DNA from: Glomus cerebriforme
Taxonomy: Eukaryota > Glomeromycota > Glomeromycetes > Glomerales > Glomeraceae
Direction: 5' to 3'
Assembly: GCA_003550305.1 (NCBI GenBank)
Contig: QKYT01000224.1
Span: 56,347-120,346 of the forward strand
Length of the DNA stretch: 64,000 nt
Shown: positions 44,714 through 56,974 of the stretch, piece by piece
Numbering within the stretch: position 1 is the first letter of the stretch
Layout of the letters: every line of letters starts with the position of its first letter
Translations under genes and position numbers: made by a program
Notes under the pieces: model-generated
Databases searched by the model: none
What the model was told of the DNA's origin: nothing
What the model saw: the letters and a program-made list of their open reading frames with translations, nothing else

Positions 44714-45760
44714 ATGTCATATCAATGCCCATTTTGTCTAAGAATATTTAGCAGCAGATCTGCATATAGTCAGCATGTAAAATGTTATATATTATCTGCT
44801 AATCTAACTAATAGCGAAGAATCAGATCTTATAACTGATACTAATGATATGTCATTAGGAAGTAAAAATTTTTCTTCTGATGTAATGAATGAAGGTGATT
44901 CTGATAAAATAAATGAAAATGATCAGAGTTTTTTGAATTATGATGATCAAAGCATGTTATTTTCAGAAGGTAGTAATCGAAGCATGTCATTTGACAAAGG
45001 CATTTCAATTTCAGAAGGTGATAAAAGTAATTTAATATCAGAAACGAATTCTAATGAAGATGTTTTTAAAAATATCTTGAAAGACGTATCTGACCTGAAA
45101 TGAATGCAAATTATCCAAATGAAGCATATGGTGATTTAATGATACTAGTTACAAAACATAAACTAAATAATACGATAAGAAACGCAATAATAAAATTTTT
45201 TAATAAACATGGAAATCTTGTTATATCTCCTCTTCCAAAATCTATTGAACAAGGGCATAAATATATGGATAATATGAAATTACCAAATATGACTTATTAT
45301 AAAACTTGTATAATAAACTATAATAATGATAAATATTATCTTCATTATTGATCTTTAATAAATTGTATAAAAAGTATTTTATCTATTTCTGATATATCAG
45401 AAAACTTTGCATTATCTTTTGAAAAACTTGAGATAATTGTTTATTTATACAACCTAATATTTTATATTATGAACTTTATATATTTATTCATTTTTAAAGC
45501 ATAATGGAGAAAGGGCTTATATTGAACAAAATACTGGGATATGGTAGGAAAATGCAGAGATATCCTTACCAATGAGTGCTAAGCTTTTATCTTTAATATT
45601 ATATTCAGATGCTATAAATGTTAATGTAATAGGAAAGAAATAGATTCATCCTATTTTTGTGACAATAGATAATATTAAAAATTGGTATAATATGTACGAC
45701 ATCTTGTATAGCCTTTATATCAATAAAGTTATAAATATTTGTAAGTTCTAGTAAAGAACA
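44714..45760 (+). pseudogene. Plavaka-like transposase, N-terminal half (decayed)
   Basis: The relic opens MSYQCPFCLRIFSSRSAYSQ, a C2H2-type zinc finger start typical of Plavaka/KDZ transposases, followed by an acidic Ser/Asn region. A one-base deletion at 45098 shifts frame to NANYPNEAYGDLM, NAIIKFFNKHGN and SPLPKSIEQGHKYMDNM. Expected R is TGA at 45349. Further on AYIEQNTGIW, SLPMSAKLLSLILYSDAINV and IHPIFVTIDNIKNW match the Plavaka core, where expected W and Q are TAG. The frame ends near 45700. The missing C-terminal half is on the opposite strand at 45780-48062. Confidence 0.65.
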
Positions 45761-45779
45761 TCCATAAAGATATGGTTGA

Positions 45780-48062
45780 CTTTGAGATTTAAAGTCATAT
45801 TACTGAATTAATGTGAGATTTAGCGAAGTATTTTGTTCTTTAATGTCTATCTTCACTATTAATAAACCCTATGATAAAATATACCAAATCAGTAATATTA
45901 TACAATTATTTGTTAAATAAATTAAAACAATTATCTGACTATAACAAATGCCTTGATCAGAAGTATATTCAAATAATTCTTCAGAATTCATACAAACAGA
46001 TACATTGCTAAACTAAGGTTTATTATGATAACTGTTAGTAGCACACATTATGGCACCATTTTCTGATCCATATATTGATACATGATTTTCATCTGTAATA
46101 ATTTTATGATCTTTCAATTAACTCAAATACAAATTTAGACAATCTGAAAAATTAGTAAATCCAGCTACTATTTTTGCATTTACATTAGATTCTTGTTCAA
46201 AAAAAAACTATGTATTTCTAAGTAGAAATTTAAAAAGTTCTGCTGAGAACTTAAATGTACGAAGAGTAGGATTGTAAAATTACACTAATTTTGAGAATTT
46301 TAATGTAACTTATATGTAATTTATACTAAATATTATAGCAATTATAATCATATAAATTGTAAAATATATTGTTTTAATAGTATACAATAATTTAAATCAG
46401 AACAATTTCAAAAATTCTTTGTATATTGAATATGTTACACAAAAATTCTTGTATCTTAAAATATAATTTTACAACCCTAATGAAGGGTAGTTGCCAAATT
46501 TGTTGATTGAGAAGTTACATTTGCAATTAATTGCCATCGAATAGTGGTTAGAACTGATATTTGACATTTGGATTTAAATCCGGTTTCCTTCGATTCAGAT
46601 TTAAATCTGAATATCGAAGGAAACCAAATATAATAAATCTGGATGGAACGAAAGAAACCGGATTTATTATATCTGGATAACCGAAGGAAAACTGAATAAA
46701 ACCGGATATAAATTTGAAGGATTTGAAGGAACTGAATATATTATAAGTTAAAATAAAACTGGATTTATTTTTTAAATCCAGTTCCAACCTCTACCATCAA
46801 ATCTAATTATCATTTTGTATATTTATAAATTTAACATGATATTGCGAAATATTATATTCAATTAATTCTTACCATTTGCATTATCTGAGTTTTAACATTT
46901 TTTTTATTGCTTAACCAATAGGGAGATTTAACATAATCTTTGTGAGAATCAAATTGAATCAATTATATGATACACCTATGAGTGTAGTTTCAGTAGCTTT
47001 AATCCGGAAGGAGAAGTATTTTGAAAAGCTTTGATAAATCTCTATGACCAATTGTCTATTGATTTCTAAAAATTTTTAAGCATTAATAGATAGAGTTTGT
47101 TTTTGTATAATATAATTGTATATACTTTGAATTTATCCAAATCACTTTCTTTAAATATTTCATATCTACTGATTTCATACATTTCATTCCATGTTTCATA
47201 GAGCTGTACCAAATCTTTATTTTTAATAAAATTTTTAATATTTTTGGTATTTTCTTTATATAAATTATCTATTACAAAAACTATCACTTTCATTAAATTG
47301 TGATGTTCATTAGCTGTTAGTCTAGCAATTGATTGTAAACCATTTGTAAAAACTTTTAATCCAGTAAATCTTAGTATTGCAGCTAATCTACAATCTATTT
47401 CATCTACTAAAGAATTACCATGCTGGTTTCTTAAAATATTTCATGTGTACTCTATTAGATAATGAAATAGACCTAAATCAAGATAATACATTCTATTAGT
47501 TACTGTGGCTTTATAGTTATTTATATAACTTAAAATAGATAAATAATACAAATAAATATTAATTAATTTATATAAATAAATCATAAATATCATGCAAACT
47601 TATGGAAATTTCCAAAAAAATTATGCATATTTTCAATGTAAACAGATTTCGATGAATTTTGTTCAAAAAATTAGCACATATTATTATATGTTTGTGATTC
47701 TATTTTGTTTGCAGTTAAATTAATATCAGCAAGATCATTTCTTGTGACTAAACAAAAATAACAGGGAAAGTTTGACATGGTGACTTGTAAGTGAGACAAT
47801 ATGTTGCAGCTTCTGGCCAATCTGCAATTATAATTGAAATTTGAGAAAAAAACCAAATCTTCTCATTATTTAAATCCAAATCTATGCTATCATTTAATGA
47901 TAAAACAGGATCAAGTAACACTTCTAAAGATTTATGAAAGGCTTCGCGAACAGCATTCTTAAAATTTTCAGACTGTTTTTTGGTATTATCCTTAGCTTTT
48001 AAAATCGGCAAGTATCCTAATAGCTGTTTAGCATCTTGTTTAGTTATATTTAGTTTTTAGTT
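45780..48062 (-). pseudogene. Plavaka-like transposase, C-terminal half (decayed, inverted)
   Basis: Reading the minus strand from 48062: DAKQLLGYLPILKAKDNTKK, then SQISIIIADWPEAATYCL and CYFCLVTRNDLADINLTANK, then the histidine-rich target block LDLGLFHYLIEYT, NQHGNSLVDEIDCRLAAI, GLQSIARLTANEH, and MKVIVFVIDNLYKENTK. C-terminal pieces (SENGAIMCATNSYHN; FSNVSVCMNSEELFEYTSDQ) lie at 46130-45900. Expected R and W are TGA and TAG near 47446 and 46977, and frames shift elsewhere. A hAT-type MITE interrupts it at 46542-46793. It starts exactly where the plus-strand half ends. Confidence 0.6.
46542..46793. mobile_element. 252-bp MITE with 8-bp target duplication (hAT-like)
   Basis: The termini are inverted: left TAGTGGTTAGAAC, right (reverse complement) TAGAGGTTGGAAC. 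They are flanked by CCATCGAA (46534-46541) and CCATCAAA (46794-46801), an 8-bp target-site duplication with one mismatch, as expected for hAT elements. Internally there is a long hairpin at 46582-46625 (GGTTTCCTTCGA ... TCGAAGGAAACC around CAGATTTAAATCTG) plus further GGATTTATTATATC-type repeats. It has no coding frame and lies inside the minus-strand Plavaka relic. Confidence 0.75.
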
Positions 48063-48865
48063 AAAAAATTATATTTATATTGAATAAACTAAAAAAGATT
48101 TTATCAAAAATTTACCTTTAGGAATTATAAACAGAATGTATATATATAATAGATTATAAACTATTAGAAAGAGCCAAAAGCATTTAAAAAATGGAACTTA
48201 TTGTTTCTTTTATTTTATTTGTCTTAAGTATAATACAGATAAAGTATATAACTAACAAAATTAATATTAATAACTTTTTCTGATAGATTAAATTGACACA
48301 GTAACCAAAAATTCAACTTATAATATTATAACATCAGCCAATTTTTTTTTTATTAAACTTTCAAAGATTTCAATAATATCATTTTGCTTTTTAATTTGAT
48401 TAATTAATATGATCTGCAAAAACTAATACTTTACATTAATGAAATTAAAATAATTAATAATCCTATTTATTGATAGATTTTTTTTTTTCTTTTTTTTACT
48501 TCAAAATAACGTAATAATACCAAAATGATCTTTTCTACTATAAAACAAATGTAAATAATAATGATAGAAATAAAAAAAAATGAATTTTTTGTGTATTTTT
48601 GTGTATAATAATAATAATAAAAAATAAATTTGAAAATTTGCGAAAATGTTATTTATAATAAAGTAATACAGATATTAGGTTTAAAAGAAAATAAAAACGT
48701 ACAACAAAATTTATGATGTATAATAGTAGGTAAGGAAAATTAGGAGTTAATTAAGATTTAAATACTAAAAAGTGGTCGACATTATGAAATTCTTTTGAAA
48801 TTATTAACGAATAAGAAAGAAAAATCATCTATGAATTATTACGGTTATTAAATTTTTTATGCTCT
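48063..48865. other. AT-rich intergenic region, 3' of the PH-domain gene
   Basis: No gene was seen. Simple repeats (AATAATAATAAT at about 48610) and A/T runs. The right part should include the 3' UTR of the PH-domain gene. Confidence 0.5.
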
Positions 48866-51694
48866 TTATGTCGTAGTTGTTACTGTTATCGTCTCTGTCG
48901 TAATGGTGGTTCCCTCTGCTCCCTCCGTAGTTAATACCTTAGTAGATTTTGTTGTTGACTCTTGAGCTTCAGATACTTCAGCTTCAGCAGCATCAGCGGC
49001 TTGTTTAGCAGCATTGTCAACAGATTCTTGAATATTAGTTTCGTTTTCATCCTTAGCTACTTCAAGTTTTGTGGATTCTTCGGTTTTCTTACCATCTTTT
49101 TCAGAATGTACAGGTACAACGGTGACTTTGGGGGACTCATTAAGCGCATTGATCCATGATTCACGGTCGTCTGGCGAACTAGCCATTAATTTGTACGTTC
49201 TTGTCTTNGTTTCGATGTCAAATTTTGAACCTTCGCCAATTTTAATTTTGCAATCATTTGAAAGGTCAATTGCTTTATGATTTGTTGCATCTGATTCGGA
49301 TTTGTAGAACAATAATTTGTTATCTTTAGTGAGAACAAAATAACGTGATTCAAAAGTTCTAAGATAGAATGATTGTTTTTGAAGATTTCCTGTCTTGTTG
49401 GACTCAGGAAATATTGATTTTTGACCGGCATTTTCGGTTTCTTTCTCAACTTTAGTTGTATTCTCAATATCAGTTGCTTCGGAGGCTGACGCAACAGCTG
49501 CCGTTTCTGATTCTCCTTTTTCTTGTGATTCTGAACTTTCTTTTTTAATGCCGCTACCACTTTTTCTATTAATAACAAATTTAACATCATGCATATAATT
49601 AATATATAGTATAATAAACAAAATGATTTCGAAATCAATTGCATTATTAAGCAAATGAAGAAACCCACCTCCTGGTGAAACTAAATAATCCTCCCCCTTT
49701 CTCTTTCTTTTTATTATCTGTAGTTTCAGTCGAACTTTCTGGTACTGTTGGTTCAGCAGTTTGTTCAGAAGTTTGTGCAGGGGTTGTTTCAGAAGTTTCT
49801 CCACCTTCTTTATTCTCTTCAACTTTTTTTTCTTCGGTCTCTTCCAGTTTATCTCGAGTAATTGATTCATGTTTGCCATCAGCTTTTGGTGATTTAGCTC
49901 TTCGTCCACCAAAAATCTTAGTGGTAACTCTGCGAACAAGGGAGGGTTCAGGTTTATCTCCTGCATCAGAAGAGGAATCGGAATCAGATGAGGTTGCACC
50001 TTCTCCTTCTTTTTTCTTCTTTTCCTTCTTTTCCTTCTTTTCTGCAGGTTTTTCCTCAGCATCTGTTTTCTCTTCACTTTTAACTTCAGGGGTGGCAGTA
50101 GCAGCTTCGGCAGTTTCGGCAGAAGGTTCAGTGGATTCTATTTTGTCTATTAAAAGAGATTATGTACAATACGCATGTAAGTAAACATTTAAATAATTGA
50201 AAATAACTCTAAAAAAACGATACTTACCTTCACTATGTTCTCCCTCTTTATGAGTTTCATCTTTCGATTTTTCTTTTTCTGGTTTTTTACTACTAAAGAA
50301 GTAATTGAAGTTGAATTTACTAGATTTTTGAGGAGATTTAGGTTCCTCGCCCTTGGCTTCTTCGGTTTCTTCCGTAGTAGTAACTTTAGGTGACTCAGTA
50401 GTAGTAGTAACTTTGGAACCATCCTCCTGAGTACTTTCAGTTATGGTGGGAGTGTGAGAGGTTTCGGCTGTCGAAGTCTTTCTACCAAATTGAACGAAAG
50501 GGAGAAAAGATTTACGTTTGTCGGCAGATCTTGGTTTTTCCTGTTGTTCATCATCTCCAGATAGTACGTCATCAGACAATTCACCAGGCTTGGATTCACC
50601 AGTAAAAGCAGTTCCTTTAACTGTAAATAAATAAACAAATTAAAAATTTTAGTTGATACTAATTTTGTAAACATACGTATATAATTCGATTATATACGAT
50701 ATATAAAAATTATCACAAAAAGAGTTATAATAAAAAATATAAACTTACCAAGTTTATCATAAGTATCTTTAAATCCTTCAGAAGTTTCAACGGATGTTTC
50801 ACGTGCCTCTTGAGCTTTAGCAGCCTTTTCTTTAATAGTTTTAATCCAACGGTCTCTTTCATCTGATTTCTCAGCAAAAAGTTCAAAAGTACGATAACTT
50901 GTTACAATTTTGAAAGAAAATTGTCTGGCTGAGGCATCATTAATTGGAGTAACATCGGTAACTTCTTTCAAGTTAATAATACCATGAGGTAAATTTTTAT
51001 CACTTTCTGACTTAGAATAGAATAGAAGTCCTTCACCGGTTTGAGAAGCATGAGCAATGTTTGTATATATTTGATGTGATGCATTATGTTCATGTTCTTC
51101 CTCCTTAGTTTCTGGTTTTTTATCTTCGGTCTGTTTTTTATCTTCAGCAGGAGTCCCTTTATCTTCAGTGACTTCCTTAATTTCAGGTTCAGGTTCAGGT
51201 TCTTTAGTTTCAATTTTTTTATCTTCAGGTTCTTTAGTTTCTTCAACTTTAGATGAAGTAGCTACATTAGGTTCATCAACTTTGGAAGGTTCAGTACCAG
51301 TAGCTTCAGTAGTTTCAGGAGCAGTTTGAGATGTAGAAGTTGCATTTACAGCATTGGCAGTCTTTGTTGTAACAGGTGGCACTGGAGCTTTTTTTACATT
51401 TTTCTTGTAATAATTTCTAAGATTGGGTAAACTAATAGCTTCACTTCCAAAATAGAAATAACTTTTACTCCAATGTCTTACCATAAGTATTTTGGAAGAT
51501 TTATGTAAATAACCAGTTTCAATAGGTTTAAGTTCTTCCTCAGGTTTAGTTTCAGTAGAAGCTTCACCTTCAGGTTGAGTAGGAGTCACTTCTGGTTTTG
51601 TGTCATTATTCGCATCATCAGACTTCTTTTCAAGTTCAACAGGAGTGGTGGTGATATTATCTTCTTTAGGTTGCGAGGTAGTTACTTCGGTCAT
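48866..51694 (-). CDS. Protein with two pleckstrin-homology domains
   Basis: Four exons (51694-50749, 50620-50228, 50146-49669, 49565-48866) give 838 aa. PH1 begins at residue about 58 (ETGYLHKSSKILMVRHWSKS) but is split: after NLRNYYKK an acidic Pro/Glu/Lys insert of over 100 residues precedes its second half (LLFYSKSESDKNLPHGI, FSFKIVTSYRTFELFA, DERDRWIKTIKEKA). PH2 lies at about 662-750 (YLRTFESRYFVLTKDNKLLF, TYKLMASSPDDRESWINAL). Between them and at both ends the protein is Glu/Lys/Thr-rich and probably disordered. Such proteins bind phosphoinositides or act as membrane scaffolds; the specific role is unknown. One base in PH2 is N (49208), leaving residue X in DIE-X-KTRTYK. Confidence 0.82.
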
Positions 51695-53878
51695 TATTAT
51701 TATTTAATGATTACGCGACAAAAAAAAAATATATAATTTTATTTTCCTCTTTAATAAAANNNNNNNNNNNNNNNNNNNNNNNNNNNNNNNNNNNNNNNNN
51801 NNNNNNNNNNNNNNNNNNNNNNNNNNNNNNNNNNNNNNNNNNNNNNNNNNNNNNNNNNNNNNNNNNNNNNNNNNNNNNNNNNNNNNNNNNNNNNNNNNNN
51901 NNNNNNNNNNNNNNNNNNNNNNNNNNNNNNNNNNNNNNNNNNNNNAATATTTAAATAAAAAAAAAAAAAAATTTATATTGATGGCTGAAAATCTTTTTAG
52001 TAAAACATGGGGGGTGTGATATTTGAGATAAAATAAATAAAAAGTCAACGAGGTTAATATCAGGAGATAACCAACTAAATAAGGAGAGGTCACACAAAAT
52101 GTGACGGATTTTCGAATTTATTATTATTATTTTTTTTTTTTTTAAACAACGAAGGAAAAAGGTTCAAACCATGTCAATTTATTTTTTTTTTTTTATTATC
52201 ATAATTGAGTTACATCAATTTAACTGGTAACAGTTAACAAAGCGAAAGAAGACCGACATTTTGAATACATTACGTGACCAAAGGGTTGAAAAAAAAAGGA
52301 ATATAATAAAATTTTTTTGAATTGTTTTAATTTTTACGTATTATTATTATCAAATATCGTACGACACGTACAACACTAATAATTGATAATTGATAAACTT
52401 GACACATGATAAGAATATATTTGTGGAGGATGAAGCAACAACGGAATTGGTGTGTATGGGAATATTATCGGGACAAGCAAAATTGTGTGTTTGTGATGTG
52501 TGAGATGTGTTCACTCTTTATTCGAACCAAACGGGCAGACTTCCGCAGGGTGTAACATTTTAGGAATTGCAGAAGATTTTTTACTCGAAAACTAGAAAGT
52601 TGTAGAAAAAAAAAAAAAAAAAAGCAAAACCATCCGATAAACACACTGAAATAGAATCAGTGTTTAATAATAATCCATGCACCAAATTATTCATATACAC
52701 AACATGGGGGGTCTTTAATTGGCACAACATTAAAAAAAAGAAAAAGAAAAAGAAAAACTAAACTGCGGTTTATTTGATAATTCAAATGTTAATTAAAACA
52801 TTGTAGGAGATCATTTGAACGTTGCATACATAGCATACATAATTTGTAATTTAAGTTAAAATATTACAGAATTCCAAAGATGGAATTGTTATTTCTTTTT
52901 TTGGACTTAGTGAAGAAACATTTATCCAATCGTAACGCTTCCCTCCATTCCATATTTATGAGTTAGGCATTCGCTTATCACTATTTTGTCATATTAATTT
53001 TGGAAAATAAATCATAGTATCGTACAGCTTTGTTTATCTATTATAGCCTTTTCTGTATTCGATTACACACATATTTTCCACACTCTCACGCATTTTATGT
53101 CGAACCTACATGTAAAAAAAAAAAAAAAATGAATGGTTCTCTTTTTAATTTAATTAAAATAAGAAAATCCTTTTTCAAAAAAAAAAAAATTGTTTTACGT
53201 CTAAATTTGGAAAATAAAAATAAAATCATTAACAATTTTTTTTCATTTTTAACCAAATTGGTAAGATAATAGAAAAGATTGTAAAAAAATTTTATTTTCT
53301 TTCTAAAAATATTATGTTTTATTATGTGTTAATTAGTAACACTAAAATTTTTTTTTATTAACCACATGGTACGTAAAATGAAAGGTAAATGATGAAATCG
53401 ATTTTAAATCACCTCATTGATTATTACATCTTATAAGATGTTTCAATGTATCATATGCTGTGTATTGTGTTCAGTTTAGTACGCCTTCTTTACTTCTTTA
53501 TTCGTTTGCACGGAATGACAATCTATATAACTATAATCGGATAAGAATTACAATATAGTGATTAAGCCATCCAATTGATCTTAATATTCATATGTATAAT
53601 ATGTATAATATTTTCCCCACATTATTTTTTTTTATATATATTTTAAACATCAGCCAACGATTGTTACATAATGTAAATATATTGTATAAAGTATAAAATT
53701 TATCCAATTTAAGGTTCATTTGTTTCGTTTATCTTACCAATCTATTGAAGGGTGTGATGATTTTACCATTATTTAAATATTATATGATATCACTTATTGA
53801 TTTTTCCCACGTACAGTTATCTTAATAAAAACCTGTTGGCGGTTTAAGGCGTTAAGATCATTTTTTACTTTGTAATGT
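51695..53878. other. Upstream region of the PH-domain gene, with assembly gap
   Basis: I found no supportable coding exon in 2.2 kb. It holds the promoter side of the PH-domain gene, a run of N, A/T homopolymers (52120-52195, 52610-52623, 53113-53130) and a GA-rich tract AAAAAAGAAAAAGAAAAAG at about 52733. A 79-aa frame at 53030-53269 is low-complexity and not convincing. Confidence 0.5.
51760..51945. other. Assembly gap (186 N)
   Basis: Bases 51760-51945 are all N, about 65 bp upstream of the PH-domain gene start. Homopolymer A/T on both sides suggests the gap is low-complexity DNA. Any 5' UTR exon here is invisible. Confidence 1.
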
Positions 53879-54270
53879 TTACCAAAAATCATTATAAACA
53901 CAATGAACTTCCATTTTAAACACAATCGGACTAGAACCTTTTATTAAAATCATATCAGAATTTAATATATCTAAATAAATACTTTTATTGTTTGAATCAA
54001 TCAAATTTAAAGTATGTATACTGTATGTATCATCTGACGTTTCAATAATCTCATTACCAATACCCAATACATTCTTTAAAAAAATAAATCTTTTTCGCTC
54101 ACTTAATAACTAATGCTGTAATAACTTAAAATAGAAAATTGGCTTACCTTCTTTTTCCTGTACCACCGCTTGTCACCAATACTTTTATCATAGAGAACTT
54201 TCGATCCCAATTCTTCAATTGGTGTTAATACCCATCGCAGTAAAAATATTAAATTCAGATTGGCTTTAGT
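53879..54270 (-). CDS. Hypothetical two-exon fragment, unrecognised
   Basis: On the minus strand an exon ending at about 54149 (LRWVLTPIEELGSKVLYDK, GDKRWYRKKK, donor GTAAGC) splices in phase to a second exon at about 54088-53879 (NVLGIGNEIIETSDDTYSIH, MEVHCVYNDF, stop). The sequence is complex and protein-like, unlike the surrounding shadow frames, but upstream of LRWVL the frame meets a TGA with no ATG after it, so a 5' exon is missing or the gene is broken. I do not recognise the family. It is divergent from the coiled-coil gene at 54663. Confidence 0.4.
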
Positions 54271-54662
54271 TCGTCACATTGTCATATGCAACAATTTTAT
54301 TTAACCTACTTTCTTTGGGACTTATTACATACAGTACATATATATCAACATTTGTCGAATAAAGAAAAAAACGCGCATTTCAGTATGGTTTTCGTCAAGA
54401 AATTTTTAACGTGTCGTGATGGTCATTATATATCAATATGTTATGCTATAATTTAGACTGAAACTAGTACTGATTAAACATTTTTAACTTTTAAAGACGT
54501 GTAATAAACAAACTTTTTTTATCCTTTTTCCTGTAATTAATATAAATAATATTTAATATTATTTTAGTAAATTTATTATTTATTACTTCATTCCCTTTGA
54601 TCCTTTTATTTATTTTATATCGAAAAAGATTTACTAGCATAAAAAAATATTCTCAAGAGAAT

Positions 54663-55949
54663 ATGGAGTTAACTGAAAACGAATTACTCGATCAAGAACT
54701 AAACTTTGATTGGAATAATTCAAATAATAGTTACAGTTACAATATATTTCCTTATAATTCGCAAGAAACACATGAAGATCAACAACAATCAAATAAAATA
54801 TTAGATGCCGTACCAAATGTAAAGTATATATATATATATATATATGATTTTTTTTAAACAAATTTTGATATCAAATTTTTTATAATTTTTTTTTTATAAA
54901 GTCATTACAACGTCCCAGAGTAATGACCGATCTTTTGGCACAATCCAATCTATTATCAACTTACTTGTCACAATCGAATATTGCAGAATGTATTAATTTA
55001 CAAAATAAAAAGCGAGATGAAGAACATCTTTGTTCTAATCATACTAAACCTACGAATAAATACGATTTATCCACATTATTCGATTGTGTTTTAACACCTC
55101 GTACTGTTGATTATAATAAGTTATTGACAAGAATCGATAATATTGTTCAACATCTCTCAAACTTATATAATCACCAAAATGATATCATGAACGTAAAAGA
55201 AGAATTAAATGCTTTAAGAGAAACCATATCTAATCAAATCAACATGCATGAGGAGGCATCGGAAAAACGTATCGAAGAAATATTTACGCGTTTATGTAAA
55301 TAAAATATTCGCAATTTTGATTTTATTTCTTTTACCAATAATTTTTTCATTAATTAAATTTTTTAGTGGAGGTCAATAGAGAAAAATATCATAATTTCAT
55401 CAAAGAGGAAATCTCTAAACAATCTACATTCATTTTATCTCAAATAAATGAATCTTTAAGAACTCTTGTTGACCAAATTCCACAAGATAATTATATACAA
55501 ATTAATTCTTTGAATCAATCATTTTCTAATAAACCTACAAAGGAAACTTCTGAACATTGTTGTTTATTTGAACAAGTATTTGAGCAACCTCAAGTAAGGT
55601 GTTTCAAAATATTGGTAATAAGATTGTGTTGTTTTTATCAGTCATTAATATTTATGAGAATGTATAGAATCTAATGAATGTGGATTCTATCATAACCTCA
55701 CATTCGGCTCATTCACAAGCTATGAATGATTACCATTTAACATCAATTAATATACGAGAGAGAGAAATGGATTATTCTGTGGCTACAAATTCAGTGACTG
55801 ATGTCATCGAATCAGAATGTACGTATTTTAAAAAACTTTATTACCATTAAAGCATAATTTTAATTAAACAATTTATAGTTGTAGAAAATTCGGCACTTCA
55901 TGTCGCACAATTAAATAAGATGTCTCTAAAGAATATTATTCTTCAATAA
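54663..55949 (+). CDS. Coiled-coil protein of unknown function
   Basis: Five exons (54663-54818, 54902-55295, 55367-55593, 55668-55818, 55879-55949) give 332 aa with all junctions in phase and standard GT-AG sites. The N-terminus is acidic and Asn/Ser-rich (MELTENELLDQELNFDWNN). A helical region with heptad-like spacing follows (LLTRIDNIVQHLSNLYNHQN, VKEELNALRETISNQINMHE, EKRIEEIFTRL, ISKQSTFILSQINESLRTL). No domain is recognised. The short, coiled-coil, Asn-rich profile would fit a structural or meiotic/cytoskeletal protein, but that is only a guess. Confidence 0.65.
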
Positions 55950-56970
55950 TGATGCAAATATAAATAAACAAATGTAAATAATTCTAGTTTGTTATTAAAC
56001 TTATATATTTAATGCTTCAAACAACGTGTTGTCAATCCACCGATTCATCAACAATTTCCTTATGTAGAAATATTGATAATTAAAGTGTGGAGTATACATA
56101 GTTTCATTTAATACTAGCGCTACTTTGCAATTCATTTTTTTTTTTAAAAAAAAAAAATAATTTAATTTGTGTATGTATGTATACCTTGTAATTAATTACC
56201 AAATTAATAATCATACAACGTGGACCCATCGGTGGAGCCTTATTCTAACTATAAATAAAGTCTCCGCATAAATAAATGTACATACATCATACATGTACCA
56301 AAAAATTTTTTTGTCAAAAACGCAAACCAAATAAAAAAGATAAATAGTTTCAGTAATTATAGTTCAGTATACATATTCATAAAAAAAATAAAATTACTTA
56401 CTATATGAACAAAAAATTTTAAAATTATTGTATTATTTTTTATCTTAAATAAATGAGATTTATAAGTCACTTCGGATAGTATTTTGACTTTAAACTCGAT
56501 ATGTAATGTCTTATCCTAGTAATTAATAAGTTATATTTATTATCATTATGGAATAAGAATATTTAATAAAAATTATCTCTTTATAGCATATGATCAAGAA
56601 AAACGTGTATATTTTGGTTCATAATAGAATTTAAACCCCTAAAGCGCACCAGTATTACCAGCATTAGAGTAGAATTTTGGGTAGAGTTTCGTTACATTTT
56701 TAATTCTGCCCAAAATTCAATCCTAATGCTGGTAAATATAAATTATGTGAATTTTCTTTTTTAAAAAGTTTACATTGATATTCATGTGATATAATTTTTG
56801 AATTTTATAAAAGAACAAACCAATTTTTTAAAATTTTGTAATTTTTAATTAGTATTATAAAAATTAAAATTAATTATAAAAAATATAAGTTTAAATAGAT
56901 TATAAAAGAATTTAAGTTTTTTACTTTTTGTAATATAATCTTGAAATTAATATATTTTTTTATAATAAAT
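55950..56970. other. AT-rich intergenic region
   Basis: No gene was seen. A near-perfect inverted repeat lies at 56648-56735: CACCAGTATTACCAGCATTAG ... GAATTTTGGG and CCCAAAATTC ... CTAATGCTGG (arms separated by about 25 bp), probably a small hairpin element. Confidence 0.55.
56650..56735. repeat. Hairpin element with about 30-bp arms
   Basis: TACCAGCATTAG-(AGTA)-GAATTTTGGG on the left is matched by CCCAAAATTC-(AATC)-CTAATGCTGGTA on the right. The loop contains AGAGTTTCGTTACATT. The structure is a compact foldback typical of tiny MITEs. The target duplication is not clear. Confidence 0.6.
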
Positions 56971-56974
56971 TTGC

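Noticed and set aside
46548..46787. 79-aa minus-strand frame (LNRRKPDLNPNVKYQF end)
   Set aside because: It coincides with the hairpin MITE at 46542-46793, so the frame is a by-product of the repeat structure.
48866..50077. Long minus-strand frame with extreme Lys content (MKRKQMLRKNLQKRRKRR...)
   Set aside because: Its first half is an out-of-frame reading of the Glu/Lys-rich exon 3 of the PH-domain gene and it reads through the intron at 49566-49668. Only the part after 49565 is real coding sequence.
49675..50184. 169-aa plus-strand frame rich in Ser/Phe/Val
   Set aside because: It is the antisense shadow of Glu/Lys/Thr codons in the PH-domain gene and has no independent support.
53030..53269. 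79-aa plus-strand frame with Lys-rich tail
   Set aside because: It crosses two A homopolymers, has no recognisable content and lies in the promoter side of the PH-domain gene.
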